Shown: in pieces, positions 55,598-63,377 of the stretch
Position numbering within the stretch: position 1 is the stretch's first letter
Layout of the letters: the number at the start of each line of letters is the position of its first letter
Assembly: GCF_018390535.1 (NCBI RefSeq)
Contig: NZ_JAHBBW010000006.1
Location: 1 to 64,000 of the forward strand
Length of the DNA: 64,000 bases
Source of the DNA: Bacteroides propionicigenes
GTDB taxonomy: Bacteria; Bacteroidota; Bacteroidia; Bacteroidales; Bacteroidaceae
Direction: 5' to 3'
Position numbers and translations under genes: made by a program
Notes under the pieces: model-generated
What the model was told of the DNA's origin: nothing
The model's database searches: none
Seen by the model: only the letters and a program-made list of their open reading frames with translations

Positions 55598-56998
55598 ATG
55601 AAGCGATTGATGTATGTATTACTTTTTGTATTGCTGGCAGGTACATCCTATGCCCAGCGGGCAAAGTATGTATTCTATTTCATTGGTGATGGAATGGGTG
55701 TGAATCAAGTGAACGGGACAGAGATGTATCTGGCGGAACATGAGGGGCGTATCGGAGTAGAGCCGCTTTTATTTACCACATTCCCGGTTGGTACTATGGC
55801 TACCACATTTTCCGCCACCAATTCAGTGACCGATTCTTCAGCAGCCGGCACAGCTCTTGCCACCGGTGTAAAGACATATAATGGTGCTATCGGTATGGAT
55901 GATGATAAAAACGTTCTTCAGACCGTTGCTGAAAAGGCGAAGAAAGCCGGTAAGAAAGTAGGTGTGGCTACCAGTGTCAGTGTAGACCATGCTACTCCGG
56001 CGGCATTTTATGCACATCAGCCGAATCGTAGTATGTACTATGAGATTGCGCTCGATCTTCCGAAATCCGGCTTTGACTTTTATGCGGGTGGCGGCTTCCT
56101 GAAGCCCACTACAACAGCAGATAAAAAGGAGGCTCCGAGTATTTTTCCGATTATAGAAAGAGCAGGTTATACCATTGCCAGGGGGGTGGATGAATATAAG
56201 GCTAAATTAGCAGGTGCTAAGAAAATGGTGCTTATTCAGAAAGAAAATGCCGAATCTCCTGTTCTGCCCTATGCCATAGACCATAAAGAGGGAGACTTGA
56301 CCCTGCCGGAGATAACGGAGAGTGCCATTTCTTTTTTGACGAAAGACAATAACAAAGGCTTTTTCCTTATGGTGGAAGGTGGCAAGATAGACTGGGCATG
56401 TCACAGCAATGACCCGGCTACTGTTTTCGAAGAAGTTATTGATATGGACAATGCGGTTAAGGTTGCTTATGAATTCTACAAAGAGCATCCGAAAGAAACT
56501 TTGATTGTTGTAACGGCCGACCACGAGACCGGTGGAATGAGTTTGGGAACCGGAAAATATGAAATGTTCTTAAAAGCTCTACTGCATCAGGAGCAATCCC
56601 AAGATCTTCTTTCCAAAGCGATTACTGACTTACGGAAAGAAAAGCCCGGTAAAACTTCTTGGGACGAAATCAAGGATTTGCTTGCCAATAAGATGGGCTT
56701 CTGGAAAGAATTGCCTTTAACTTGGGAACAGGAAAAGTTGCTTCGTGATGAATATGAAACGTCTTTCGTGAAAAATAAGGTGGTATTCGAAGAGAGTCTT
56801 TATTCCAAGACCGAACCTTTGGCTGCCGCTGCCAGAAAGGTGATGAGCCAGATAGCGATGGTGGGGTGGACCGGCTATAGCCACACTGCCGGATATGTCC
56901 CTGTTTTTGCAATAGGTGCAGGCTCCAATCTATTTGTCGGAAAGATGGACAATACCGAAATTCCGAAACGCATAGCGAAAGCTGCCGGATATAAATAA
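55598..56998 (+). CDS. Secreted alkaline phosphatase
   Basis: 466 residues. Signal peptide ending TSYAQ (residue 20). Alkaline phosphatase motifs: YFIGDGMGVNQ with metal ligand D31, nucleophile S80 in SVTDSSAAGTALATGVKT, MVEGGKIDWACHSND and VTADHETGG. The C-terminal SHTAGYVPVFAIGAG supplies the last zinc histidine. Cleaves phosphate monoesters in the periplasm. Ends inside a long inverted repeat. Confidence 0.95.
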   Translation: MKRLMYVLLFVLLAGTSYAQRAKYVFYFIGDGMGVNQVNGTEMYLAEHEGRIGVEPLLFTTFPVGTMATTFSATNSVTDSSAAGTALATGVKTYNGAIGMDDDKNVLQTVAEKAKKAGKKVGVATSVSVDHATPAAFYAHQPNRSMYYEIALDLPKSGFDFYAGGGFLKPTTTADKKEAPSIFPIIERAGYTIARGVDEYKAKLAGAKKMVLIQKENAESPVLPYAIDHKEGDLTLPEITESAISFLTKDNNKGFFLMVEGGKIDWACHSNDPATVFEEVIDMDNAVKVAYEFYKEHPKETLIVVTADHETGGMSLGTGKYEMFLKALLHQEQSQDLLSKAITDLRKEKPGKTSWDEIKDLLANKMGFWKELPLTWEQEKLLRDEYETSFVKNKVVFEESLYSKTEPLAAAARKVMSQIAMVGWTGYSHTAGYVPVFAIGAGSNLFVGKMDNTEIPKRIAKAAGYK

Positions 56999-57066
56999 AG
57001 TGAAAAGAGATGTGTCAAAACAAAATAGTAAACGCTATTTTGTTTTGACACATCTCTTTTCACTTT
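56997..57066. terminator. Very long perfect inverted repeat between converging genes
   Basis: 56997-57028 and 57035-57066 are exact 32-base inverted copies around a 6-base loop. The stop codons of the alkaline phosphatase and of the small minus-strand gene both fall in its outer ends. A bidirectional terminator is likely, although there is no separate T tail and the stem is AT-rich. Confidence 0.75.
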
Positions 57067-57269
57067 ATCTCTTTTTTGATGATTTCATCCATCTCTTCAA
57101 TAAGTTTTTTCCGTTCTTTGGCGGATTTTACCTTTTTATCTTTGTAGCCGATACTTGTCCGTTCGGACACATCTTCACTCCATTCTTCAAACTCGTTTTT
57201 TGCCGGGCGGCCGTTCGGGTCTATATTCTCTTCGGCAATAGAATCGTTTCTGTAAATCATATCATCCAT
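57060..57269 (-). CDS. Small highly charged protein
   Basis: 69 residues, about half of them charged (many Glu/Lys), with a lysine/glutamate-rich helical C-terminus (KSAKERKKLIEEMDEIIKK). No domain or signal peptide recognised. Gene status rests on a clean frame, an ATG and its placement between the lpxH stop (123 bases away) and the long inverted repeat. It could be a real small protein or a chance frame. Confidence 0.5.
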   Translation of the reverse strand: MDDMIYRNDSIAEENIDPNGRPAKNEFEEWSEDVSERTSIGYKDKKVKSAKERKKLIEEMDEIIKKEIK

Positions 57270-57392
57270 AATAATGCTGTTTTTAATGGTTATGATGATA
57301 CTACAAGATTTCGGGCAAAAAGTTCCGGCTTTTCGTCCTTTTTCGTAATCATTTATAAGAATAAACGATTCTTGAAAGTTGTGCTAAATGGT

Positions 57393-58157
57393 TTATAGCT
57401 TGGTTTCTCCCTCGATGAACTCTTCCAAAAACAGGTTTTCGCCGTCAAATACGGCATATGAGAAGTAATTTATCCAGTCTCCGAGGATAAGGACGCGGGC
57501 AGTGGTGCTCAACATCAAATCCAGTTCGATGTGCCGGTGTCCGTAGATGAAGAAATTTATATTCGGGTGGCTTTTCAGGTAGTTTTTGGTGTACAGCACC
57601 AGATGTTCATTATTTTCGCCCATGTAGTCGGGTTCTTTCCCGTCTATCCTCTTCAGGCGGCTGTGTTTGGCCCACGTCAGTCCGAGTTCTACGCTCCAGC
57701 GGGGATGAAGGGCGGAAAACAGGGTTTGGAGCGTACGGCTGTGAAACATGGTACGTAGTAGCTTGAATTTCTTGTCCGGGTCGCCCAGTCCGTCACCATG
57801 GGCAAGGTAGAACTCTTTGCCGTAGATTTCCGTAGTGAGAGGTTTGCGGTGGATGATGACTCCGCATTCTTTAGTCAGGTAGTCTCCGCACCAAATGTCG
57901 TGGTTGCCGGTGAAGAAGTGTACTTCCACGCCTATGTCCGTCAGTTCGGACAGCTTGCCGAGAAAACGGGTGTAGCCCTTGGGCACAACCGTACGGAACT
58001 CGTACCAGAAGTCGAACATATCTCCCAGTAAATATACGGCGGATGCCTTATGTTTGATACTGTCCAGAAAGTTGACTAACCGTCGTTCTTGCGTCCGTCC
58101 ATGTTCAATGGCACGTGAGCCCAGATGTGCGTCTGATAGGAAATATACGTTCTTCAT
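57393..58157 (-). CDS. lpxH: UDP-2,3-diacylglucosamine diphosphatase-like (LpxH)
   Basis: 254 residues. Metallophosphoesterase with SDAHLGSR, LLGDMFDFWYEF, TGNHDIW, LAHGDGLG and YGHRHIE metal motifs in the LpxH order. Hydrolyses UDP-2,3-diacyl-GlcN to lipid X in lipid A synthesis. Gap of 14 bases to the DUF59 gene upstream. Confidence 0.9.
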   Translation of the reverse strand: MKNVYFLSDAHLGSRAIEHGRTQERRLVNFLDSIKHKASAVYLLGDMFDFWYEFRTVVPKGYTRFLGKLSELTDIGVEVHFFTGNHDIWCGDYLTKECGVIIHRKPLTTEIYGKEFYLAHGDGLGDPDKKFKLLRTMFHSRTLQTLFSALHPRWSVELGLTWAKHSRLKRIDGKEPDYMGENNEHLVLYTKNYLKSHPNINFFIYGHRHIELDLMLSTTARVLILGDWINYFSYAVFDGENLFLEEFIEGETKL

Positions 58158-58171
58158 AACCGGTTGATTGT

Positions 58172-58483
58172 TTAAAGAAATCCCAGTTCCAGTTTGGCTT
58201 CTTCACTCATCATATCCTTGTCCCATTCGGGCTCGAATACCAGATTGATGATGGCGGAACTTACTCCGTCTATCGATTCTATTTTCTGGCGGACATCTTC
58301 CATAATGAAGTCTGCGGCAGGGCAGTTGGGAGCTGTCAGGGTCATATCGATTGTGGCCTCGCCGTTGTCAGAAACATCTATCTTGTAGATTAGTCCCAAA
58401 TCGTACACGTTTACCGGAATTTCCGGATCGAATACGGTTTTCAGCATGGCAACTATTTTCTCTTCTATTTCAAATTTGGTCAT
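58172..58483 (-). CDS. DUF59/MIP18-family Fe-S assembly factor (SufT-like)
   Basis: 103 residues. TVFDPEIPVNVYDLGLIY and TLTAPNCPAADFIMEDVRQKI (with C54) are DUF59 hallmarks. Such proteins assist iron-sulfur cluster maturation. The end of the protein is acidic and short. Co-directional with lpxH. Confidence 0.9.
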   Translation of the reverse strand: MTKFEIEEKIVAMLKTVFDPEIPVNVYDLGLIYKIDVSDNGEATIDMTLTAPNCPAADFIMEDVRQKIESIDGVSSAIINLVFEPEWDKDMMSEEAKLELGFL

Positions 58484-58558
58484 ATACGTAAGGTTTGTTG
58501 GTTTAGCGAAGCAAATCTAAAGATTTTAATTGAAACTACAAAGAATGTGTGTACTACA

Positions 58559-59245
58559 TTACAGTATGCCTTCATCATTAAAACTATAATATTTGCCGTC
58601 CGTGATTATAACATGGTCAATCAGGCGGATGTTCATGGTCAGTGCGCCTTTCTGTATGAGTTGCGTCAGTTGGCGGTCGTTCGTACTGGGGTGCGGGTTT
58701 CCGGAGGGGTGGTTGTGTATCAGTGCAATCTGTGTGGCGCGTTGCAGCAACGCTTCGCGCAGGATGCTTCTTACGTCGGCGCTGGTTTGGTCGATGCCGC
58801 CCCGGCTGATGCGTACTTTGTCTATGACGCGGGAGGCTTGGTTGAGGAGGAGCACCCAGAATTCTTCTATGGTGAGGTCGCACAGTAGCGGATGGAAAAT
58901 TTCATATATGTCGTTGGACGAGCGTACGACGATACGTTCCGGATACTCTTGCCGCTTTCTGCGTTTCCCCAGTTCGAGGGCAGCCATGATGGCGATGCTT
59001 TTGGCAGGTCCGAGGCCTTTGAAACGGGAAAAGTCACGCACTTCCCATTTACCCAACTGGTTCAGGTCGTTGTTGCAGCAGGCAAGTGTCCGTTGCATCA
59101 GTGTCACGGCACTCTCTTCCGTGTTTCCGGAGCCTATCAGTATTGCCAGCAGTTCCGCGTCGCTTAGGGCTTCTGCGCCTTTCAGCATCATTTTCTCCCG
59201 CGGGCGGTCTTCTGCTGCCCACTGATTGATAGTCAATTTCTCCAT
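58559..59245 (-). CDS. radC: RadC-like JAB-domain protein
   Basis: 228 residues from MEKLTINQW; the open frame reaches 59470, but the upstream part overlaps the GT2 gene and has no family sequence. An N-terminal UPF0758 helical region with a helix-hairpin-helix (FKGLGPAKSIAIMAALELGKR) precedes a MPN/JAB metal site HNHPSGNPHPSTND. The family was named for a repair mutant, but its role is unsettled. Confidence 0.93.
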   Translation of the reverse strand: MEKLTINQWAAEDRPREKMMLKGAEALSDAELLAILIGSGNTEESAVTLMQRTLACCNNDLNQLGKWEVRDFSRFKGLGPAKSIAIMAALELGKRRKRQEYPERIVVRSSNDIYEIFHPLLCDLTIEEFWVLLLNQASRVIDKVRISRGGIDQTSADVRSILREALLQRATQIALIHNHPSGNPHPSTNDRQLTQLIQKGALTMNIRLIDHVIITDGKYYSFNDEGIL

Positions 59246-59276
59246 TTTTTCTTTTGTTTGTCCCGCCAACTCCTGA

Positions 59277-60266
59277 TCACTTATAAAAGTTCTTCTTGAA
59301 AGCCTCGAACTCATCTTTGCCAAGTATGCAGCGGTTCCACCAAGCACGCCAGAAACCTGTTCCGTATCCGATAAGCTGGATGAAGGATGCGGCAATGGAA
59401 AAGATGCCGATACGCAGGCTTTTGTTCTGAATGGCAGAGTCCGTGCAGACGAGCAGTGCATACAGCGCAATGGGAAGCAGGCTGTACGGGCAGAAAGGTG
59501 CGCCTGCCAATAGCATAGCTACTCCTACTGTGAATACGGCAGGCAGCAGATGCACTATCTTCAAGGATTCGGGATATTTCTTGTAGAGGTTGATGCGGGC
59601 GATGCCGGAGTTGTGTACTTGCTTGAAGAATTTCTTCAGGTCCGTCCGCCGCTTGTGATATACCCATGCCTCGGGAAACAGCCTGCATCTATATCCGTCT
59701 TTGAAGATGCGGATGCTGAAATCAATGTCCTCCCCAAAACGCATCCGTGAGAATCCGCCGAGCGCTTCATACGCTTCGCGGCGTACTCCCATATTGAAGC
59801 TCCGCGGGTAGAATTTGTCCATTTTCTTTTTTCCGCCACGGATGCCGCCGGTGGTGAAGAAGGAAGTCATGGAGTAGTTGATGGCTTTCTGTATGTCGGT
59901 GAAAGATGCGTGTGCCCGGTCCGGTCCGCCAAAGGCGTCGGCAGGAGTTTTTTGCAACTCCTCTTCCACTGCCGCAAAATAGCTTTCGGGAAGAATGCAG
60001 TCGGAGTCCAGTATGATGAGGTATTCCCCCCGGCTGCGTTCGGCACCGTAGTTGCGTGTCTGCCCCGGTCCGGAGTTGGGCTTTGTATAATAATGTATGT
60101 CCAGACTGTTCCGGTACTTGTCGGTGATGTCTTTGCAGGGAACTGAGGAACCGTCTTCTACAACGATGACTTCAAAGTCCTTGAAGCTCTGCCGGGTGAG
60201 GCTCTGTAAAAGCTCGTACACTTCGTCGGGACGGTTGTACACGGGGATGATAACGGAGTATCGCAT
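59277..60266 (-). CDS. Family 2 glycosyltransferase with C-terminal membrane segments
   Basis: 329 residues. GT2 start VIIPVYNRPDEVYELLQSL, metal site LDSDCI (about 92-97), and MRFGEDIDFSIRI. Two or three hydrophobic helices near the C-terminus (about 233-295). Likely extends a polysaccharide or lipid-linked glycan at the inner membrane. Followed after 31 bases by radC. Confidence 0.9.
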   Translation of the reverse strand: MRYSVIIPVYNRPDEVYELLQSLTRQSFKDFEVIVVEDGSSVPCKDITDKYRNSLDIHYYTKPNSGPGQTRNYGAERSRGEYLIILDSDCILPESYFAAVEEELQKTPADAFGGPDRAHASFTDIQKAINYSMTSFFTTGGIRGGKKKMDKFYPRSFNMGVRREAYEALGGFSRMRFGEDIDFSIRIFKDGYRCRLFPEAWVYHKRRTDLKKFFKQVHNSGIARINLYKKYPESLKIVHLLPAVFTVGVAMLLAGAPFCPYSLLPIALYALLVCTDSAIQNKSLRIGIFSIAASFIQLIGYGTGFWRAWWNRCILGKDEFEAFKKNFYK

Positions 60267-60294
60267 ATCTGTTCTTTTAGTTCGTTTCCTATGA

Positions 60295-60302
60295 CAAAGA
60301 TA
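60295..60302 (-). promoter_or_regulatory. Bacteroides -7 box for the GT2-radC unit
   Basis: Minus strand TATCTTTG, 28 bases before the start at 60266. Confidence 0.55.
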
Positions 60303-60365
60303 CAGCTATTTATGCAATATGGCTTTAATTCGGGATATTTCTGTTTCGGTTGCTACGAAAAACTT

Positions 60366-60428
60366 ACCGGTTGTACAACCGGTCGTGTATGAGTTGTACA
60401 ACTGGTCGTGCTCCGGTTGTACAACCGG
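60366..60428. repeat. Three palindromes with 23-base period (locus C)
   Basis: ACCGGTTGTACAACCGGT (60366-60383, perfect 18-base palindrome), AGTTGTACAACT (60392-60403, perfect) and CCGGTTGTACAACCGG (60413-60428, perfect). Their centres lie at 60374.5, 60397.5 and 60420.5, i.e. exactly 23 bases apart. The first two are followed by GGTCGTG. Confidence 0.85.
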
Positions 60429-60477
60429 TAATTCTTTCATAGTGAAGAGAAAAAAGGAGGAGCGTATGGGAATAAAA

Positions 60478-60507
60478 AAAGGGTATCAAACAACTTTGAT
60501 ACCCTTT
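60478..60507 (-). terminator. Intrinsic terminator of efp
   Basis: 13-bp stem (60478-60490 with 60495-60507), 4-base loop, and a run of A on the plus strand to its left, i.e. T on the efp strand. Confidence 0.85.
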
Positions 60508-60532
60508 CCGTATGTTTTGAAGAATAACTTTC

Positions 60533-61099
60533 TTATGCTTTTACGCGGCCTACGTAAGAACCGTCACGAGTGTCGATTTCGATAGTCTCGCCTTCATTGA
60601 TGAATAACGGTACACGTACGGTTGCGCCCGATTCCACAGTTGCAGGCTTCAGTGTGTTGGTAGCTGTATCGCCTTTCAGTCCCGGTTCGGTGTACGTAAT
60701 CTTCTGTTGAACTTTCACAGGTACGTCAGCGTACAGAACTGTTTCGGTAGAAGCGTCGGATACTACGTCCACAACCATTCCTTCCAACAGGAAGTCCACG
60801 CCGTTAATCAAGTCGTGTGCGATAGGAATTTGGTCGAAAGTTTCCTGGTTCATAAACTGGTAGTTGTCACCATCGTGATAGAGGTATTGGTGAGGACGAC
60901 GTTCTACGCGTACGTCTTCCAGTTTTTCACCGATGTTGAAGCGACGTTCAAGAACATAGCCGTTGACTACATCTTTCAGCTTGGTACGCATGAAAGTATT
61001 ACCTTTTCCCGGTTTTACATGCAGGAAGTCAATGCAGAAATACAGCTTGCCGTCCATGCGGATGCAAGTTCCGATTTTAATGTCTTGGGCATTAATCAT
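60533..61099 (-). CDS. efp: Elongation factor P
   Basis: 188 residues from MINAQDIKIG; the frame opens to 61189, but the extra part is AT-rich non-family sequence and lies over the -7 box. Relieves ribosome stalling at proline runs. Three beta domains; the modified-lysine loop VKPGKGN has K32. C-terminal EIDTRDGSYVGRVK is conserved. Confidence 0.96.
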   Translation of the reverse strand: MINAQDIKIGTCIRMDGKLYFCIDFLHVKPGKGNTFMRTKLKDVVNGYVLERRFNIGEKLEDVRVERRPHQYLYHDGDNYQFMNQETFDQIPIAHDLINGVDFLLEGMVVDVVSDASTETVLYADVPVKVQQKITYTEPGLKGDTATNTLKPATVESGATVRVPLFINEGETIEIDTRDGSYVGRVKA

Positions 61100-61158
61100 A
61101 ATCTTTATAGTCTTTATTATTATTATGTTATTAAGATGTTTCCCTTGATTTGCGAGTG

Positions 61159-61166
61159 CAAAAGTA
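61159..61166 (-). promoter_or_regulatory. Bacteroides -7 box for efp
   Basis: Minus strand TACTTTTG, about 59 bases before the start at 61099. Confidence 0.5.
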
Positions 61167-61217
61167 ATGGAAATCGGTAAAAAACACAAAAAGTTTTGAG
61201 ATAAAATGAGTTATCTC

Positions 61218-61248
61218 TTGGTTATTTTAGAAAAAGTCTCTATTTTTG
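61218..61248 (+). promoter_or_regulatory. Promoter of rpmH
   Basis: TTG at 61218-61220 and TATTTTTG at 61241-61248 with a 20-base spacer, the standard Bacteroides -33/-7 arrangement. Confidence 0.7.
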
Positions 61249-61291
61249 CAGCCCGATTACGTAGAATAATAACATAAAACAAGATACAGTA

Positions 61292-61453
61292 ATGAAAAGA
61301 ACATTTCAACCTTCTAACAGAAAGAGAAAAAACAAACACGGATTCCGTGAGAGAATGGCTACAGCTAATGGTCGTAGAGTATTAGCCGCACGTCGTGCCA
61401 AAGGCAGAAAGAAACTGACTGTTTCTGACGAATACAACGGAGTGAAAGCATAA
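61292..61453 (+). CDS. rpmH: 50S ribosomal protein L34
   Basis: 53 residues: [20 protein letters not shown], then the conserved [19 protein letters not shown] core. Small and basic. The C-terminal extension ([10 protein letters not shown]) is typical of Bacteroidota L34. Promoter upstream and terminator downstream are both visible. Confidence 0.96.
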   Translation: MKRTFQPSNRKRKNKHGFRERMATANGRRVLAARRAKGRKKLTVSDEYNGVKA

Positions 61454-61472
61454 GTCATTCCTTGATTAATAG

Positions 61473-61522
61473 AAAAAAGAAAGCCGCAAAGTACTGGTGA
61501 CAGTGTTTTGCGGCTTTTCTTT
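61473..61522 (+). terminator. Intrinsic terminator of rpmH
   Basis: AAGCCGCAAA (61481-61490) pairs with TTTGCGGCTT, followed by a T-rich tail TTCTTTT. Confidence 0.85.
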
Positions 61523-61546
61523 TGTGAAACTTTCAAGAAAACATCA

Positions 61547-61576
61547 TTGCAATGCGCCTAAATTACATTATCTTTG
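61547..61576 (+). promoter_or_regulatory. Promoter of the PASTA gene
   Basis: TTG at 61547-61549 and TATCTTTG at 61569-61576, 19-base spacer. It supports the ATG at 61596 rather than an upstream Met inside the rpmH terminator. Confidence 0.68.
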
Positions 61577-61595
61577 TCCCCAAATTGTAGTGATT

Positions 61596-62249
61596 ATGAC
61601 TATAAAGGAATTTTTTTCTTTTCGGCAGAACAAATACTTTTGGATAAACATCATGGCAATGATTGTTGTGGTGGCGTTGTTGCTGTTCGGAACATTAAAA
61701 GGAATAGATATATATACTCACCACGGCGAAGCTGTGGTAGTACCTGATGTGAAAGGCATGACCGTGGGCGAGGCCGGAACGGTGTTTGGAAACAGGGGAC
61801 TTGCCTGTGTCGTTTCCGATTCTGCGTATGTCAAAGACAAACCCGCGGGCTGTATCTTGGACTATAACCCGGCTGCCGGACAAAAAGTGAAGGAAGGCCG
61901 TATCATTTATCTGACAATCAATGCCATTAATATACCTTTGCAAGTAGTTCCCGATGTGGCGGATAACAGTTCGCTGCGTCAGGCGGAAGCGCGTATCTTG
62001 GCTTCCGGCTTTAAATTGAATGATATTGAATATGTGGCGGGTGAAAAGGACTGGGTGTACGGCGTGAAGTATCAGGGACGTATGCTTGCCATCGGTGAAA
62101 AAGTACCTATGGGCGCAACGCTGACCTTGATGGCGGGTAATGGCAGCAAAGAACTGCTGGAAGGCGATTCTTTGTCAGTGAATGAAGGAACGGAGACTCA
62201 GGAGCCTGTCAGTTCCGAAAATTCTGCGGCTGATGAGTCTTGGTTTTGA
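61596..62249 (+). CDS. PASTA-domain membrane protein
   Basis: 217 residues. One membrane helix (about 16-34), then two or three PASTA repeats: VVVPDVKGMTVGEAGTV, LQVVPDVADNSSLRQAEARI and a diverged third. PASTA domains bind uncrosslinked peptidoglycan stems or lipid II. No kinase domain is attached, so it may be a free wall sensor or scaffold. Precedes rluD and ddl in the same direction. Confidence 0.9.
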   Translation: MTIKEFFSFRQNKYFWINIMAMIVVVALLLFGTLKGIDIYTHHGEAVVVPDVKGMTVGEAGTVFGNRGLACVVSDSAYVKDKPAGCILDYNPAAGQKVKEGRIIYLTINAINIPLQVVPDVADNSSLRQAEARILASGFKLNDIEYVAGEKDWVYGVKYQGRMLAIGEKVPMGATLTLMAGNGSKELLEGDSLSVNEGTETQEPVSSENSAADESWF

Positions 62250-62306
62250 TATGGAGTGTAGGTGTACGGGAATGAAGGTGTCTTTAATTATTAAAAAGGA
62301 CAAACG

Positions 62307-63377
62307 ATGATCGAAGAGTTACCGGACGACATAGAGAATGATGTACTGGACGATATAGAACCCGTTGGTGATGAGTCGCAGCTTTATGAACACTTCCGCG
62401 TGGTGGTGGACAAAGGGCAGGAAATGATGCGTGTGGACAAATATCTGTTTGATCGTCTGACCAATGCCTCGCGTAACCGTATACAGAAAGCTGCCGATGC
62501 CGGATTTGTAATGGCCAATGACAAGCCGGTCAAAAGCAGCTACAAAGTGAAGCCTCTGGATGTGATAACGGTCATGATGGACCGCCCCCGCTATGAAAAT
62601 GAGGTTATCCCCGAAGATATTCCCCTTGATATCGTGTATGAAGACAAGTACCTGATGGTTGTCAACAAACCGGCAGGGCTGGTGGTGCACCCCGGACACG
62701 GGAACTATCACGGCACGCTTGTCAATGCCATCGCCTGGCATATGAAAGATATTCCCGATTATGATGCCAACGACCCTCATGTGGGGCTTGTGCACCGTAT
62801 CGACAAAGATACATCCGGCTTGCTGGTGATTGCCAAGACGCCGGACGCCAAGACCAATCTCGGTCTTCAATTTTTCAATAAGACTACCAAACGCCGTTAC
62901 CGCGCCCTCGTCTGGGGAAATGTAGAACAAGACGAAGGTACAATTGTCGGTAACGTGGGCCGTAATCCTAAAGACCGTATGCAAATGACCGTTCTTCCCG
63001 ATGACCAGGGCAAGTATGCCGTTACTCATTATCGGGTACTGGAACGTCTGGGTTATGTGACGCTTGTGGAATGTGTTCTCGAAACGGGCCGTACCCACCA
63101 AATCCGTGTGCACATGAAGCACATCGGGCATATCCTCTTTAATGATGAGCGCTATGGAGGCCATGAGATTCTGAAAGGAACTCATTTTACCAAATACAAA
63201 CAGTTTGTAAACAATTGCTTTGATACTTGTCCGCGGCAGGCGCTGCACGCCATGACGCTGGGGTTCGTACATCCCGTCACCGGAAAAGAGATGTACTTCA
63301 CCTCGGAGCTACCGGACGATATGAGTCGGCTGATTGACAGGTGGAGAGGCTATATTAGTAATAGAGATTTAGAATGA
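62307..63377 (+). CDS. rluD: RluA-family 23S rRNA pseudouridine synthase
   Basis: 356 residues. An N-terminal acidic region is followed by an S4 RNA-binding domain (about 35-100; MRVDKYLFDRLTNASRNRI) and the catalytic core with VNKPAGLVVHPGHGN and GLVHRIDKDTSG (catalytic D166), then RYRALVWG and ETGRTHQIRVHMKHIGHIL. Most like RluD. The ddl ATG overlaps its stop (ATGA). Confidence 0.93.
   Translation: MIEELPDDIENDVLDDIEPVGDESQLYEHFRVVVDKGQEMMRVDKYLFDRLTNASRNRIQKAADAGFVMANDKPVKSSYKVKPLDVITVMMDRPRYENEVIPEDIPLDIVYEDKYLMVVNKPAGLVVHPGHGNYHGTLVNAIAWHMKDIPDYDANDPHVGLVHRIDKDTSGLLVIAKTPDAKTNLGLQFFNKTTKRRYRALVWGNVEQDEGTIVGNVGRNPKDRMQMTVLPDDQGKYAVTHYRVLERLGYVTLVECVLETGRTHQIRVHMKHIGHILFNDERYGGHEILKGTHFTKYKQFVNNCFDTCPRQALHAMTLGFVHPVTGKEMYFTSELPDDMSRLIDRWRGYISNRDLE

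Noticed and set aside
57000..57398. Two frames starting with the same first ten residues near 57000
   Set aside because: The shared start is an effect of the 32-base inverted repeat; neither frame continues as a protein.
58559..59470. Longer RadC frame starting at 59470
   Set aside because: The first 75 codons overlap the glycosyltransferase and are not RadC-like; MEKLTINQW at 59245 is the family start.
60366..60428. CRISPR-like repeats with 23-base period
   Set aside because: The units are palindromes without unique spacers, only three copies exist, and no cas genes are near.
62319..63272. 317-codon frame opposite rluD
   Set aside because: Shadow of the conserved pseudouridine synthase, whose motifs are intact on the plus strand.
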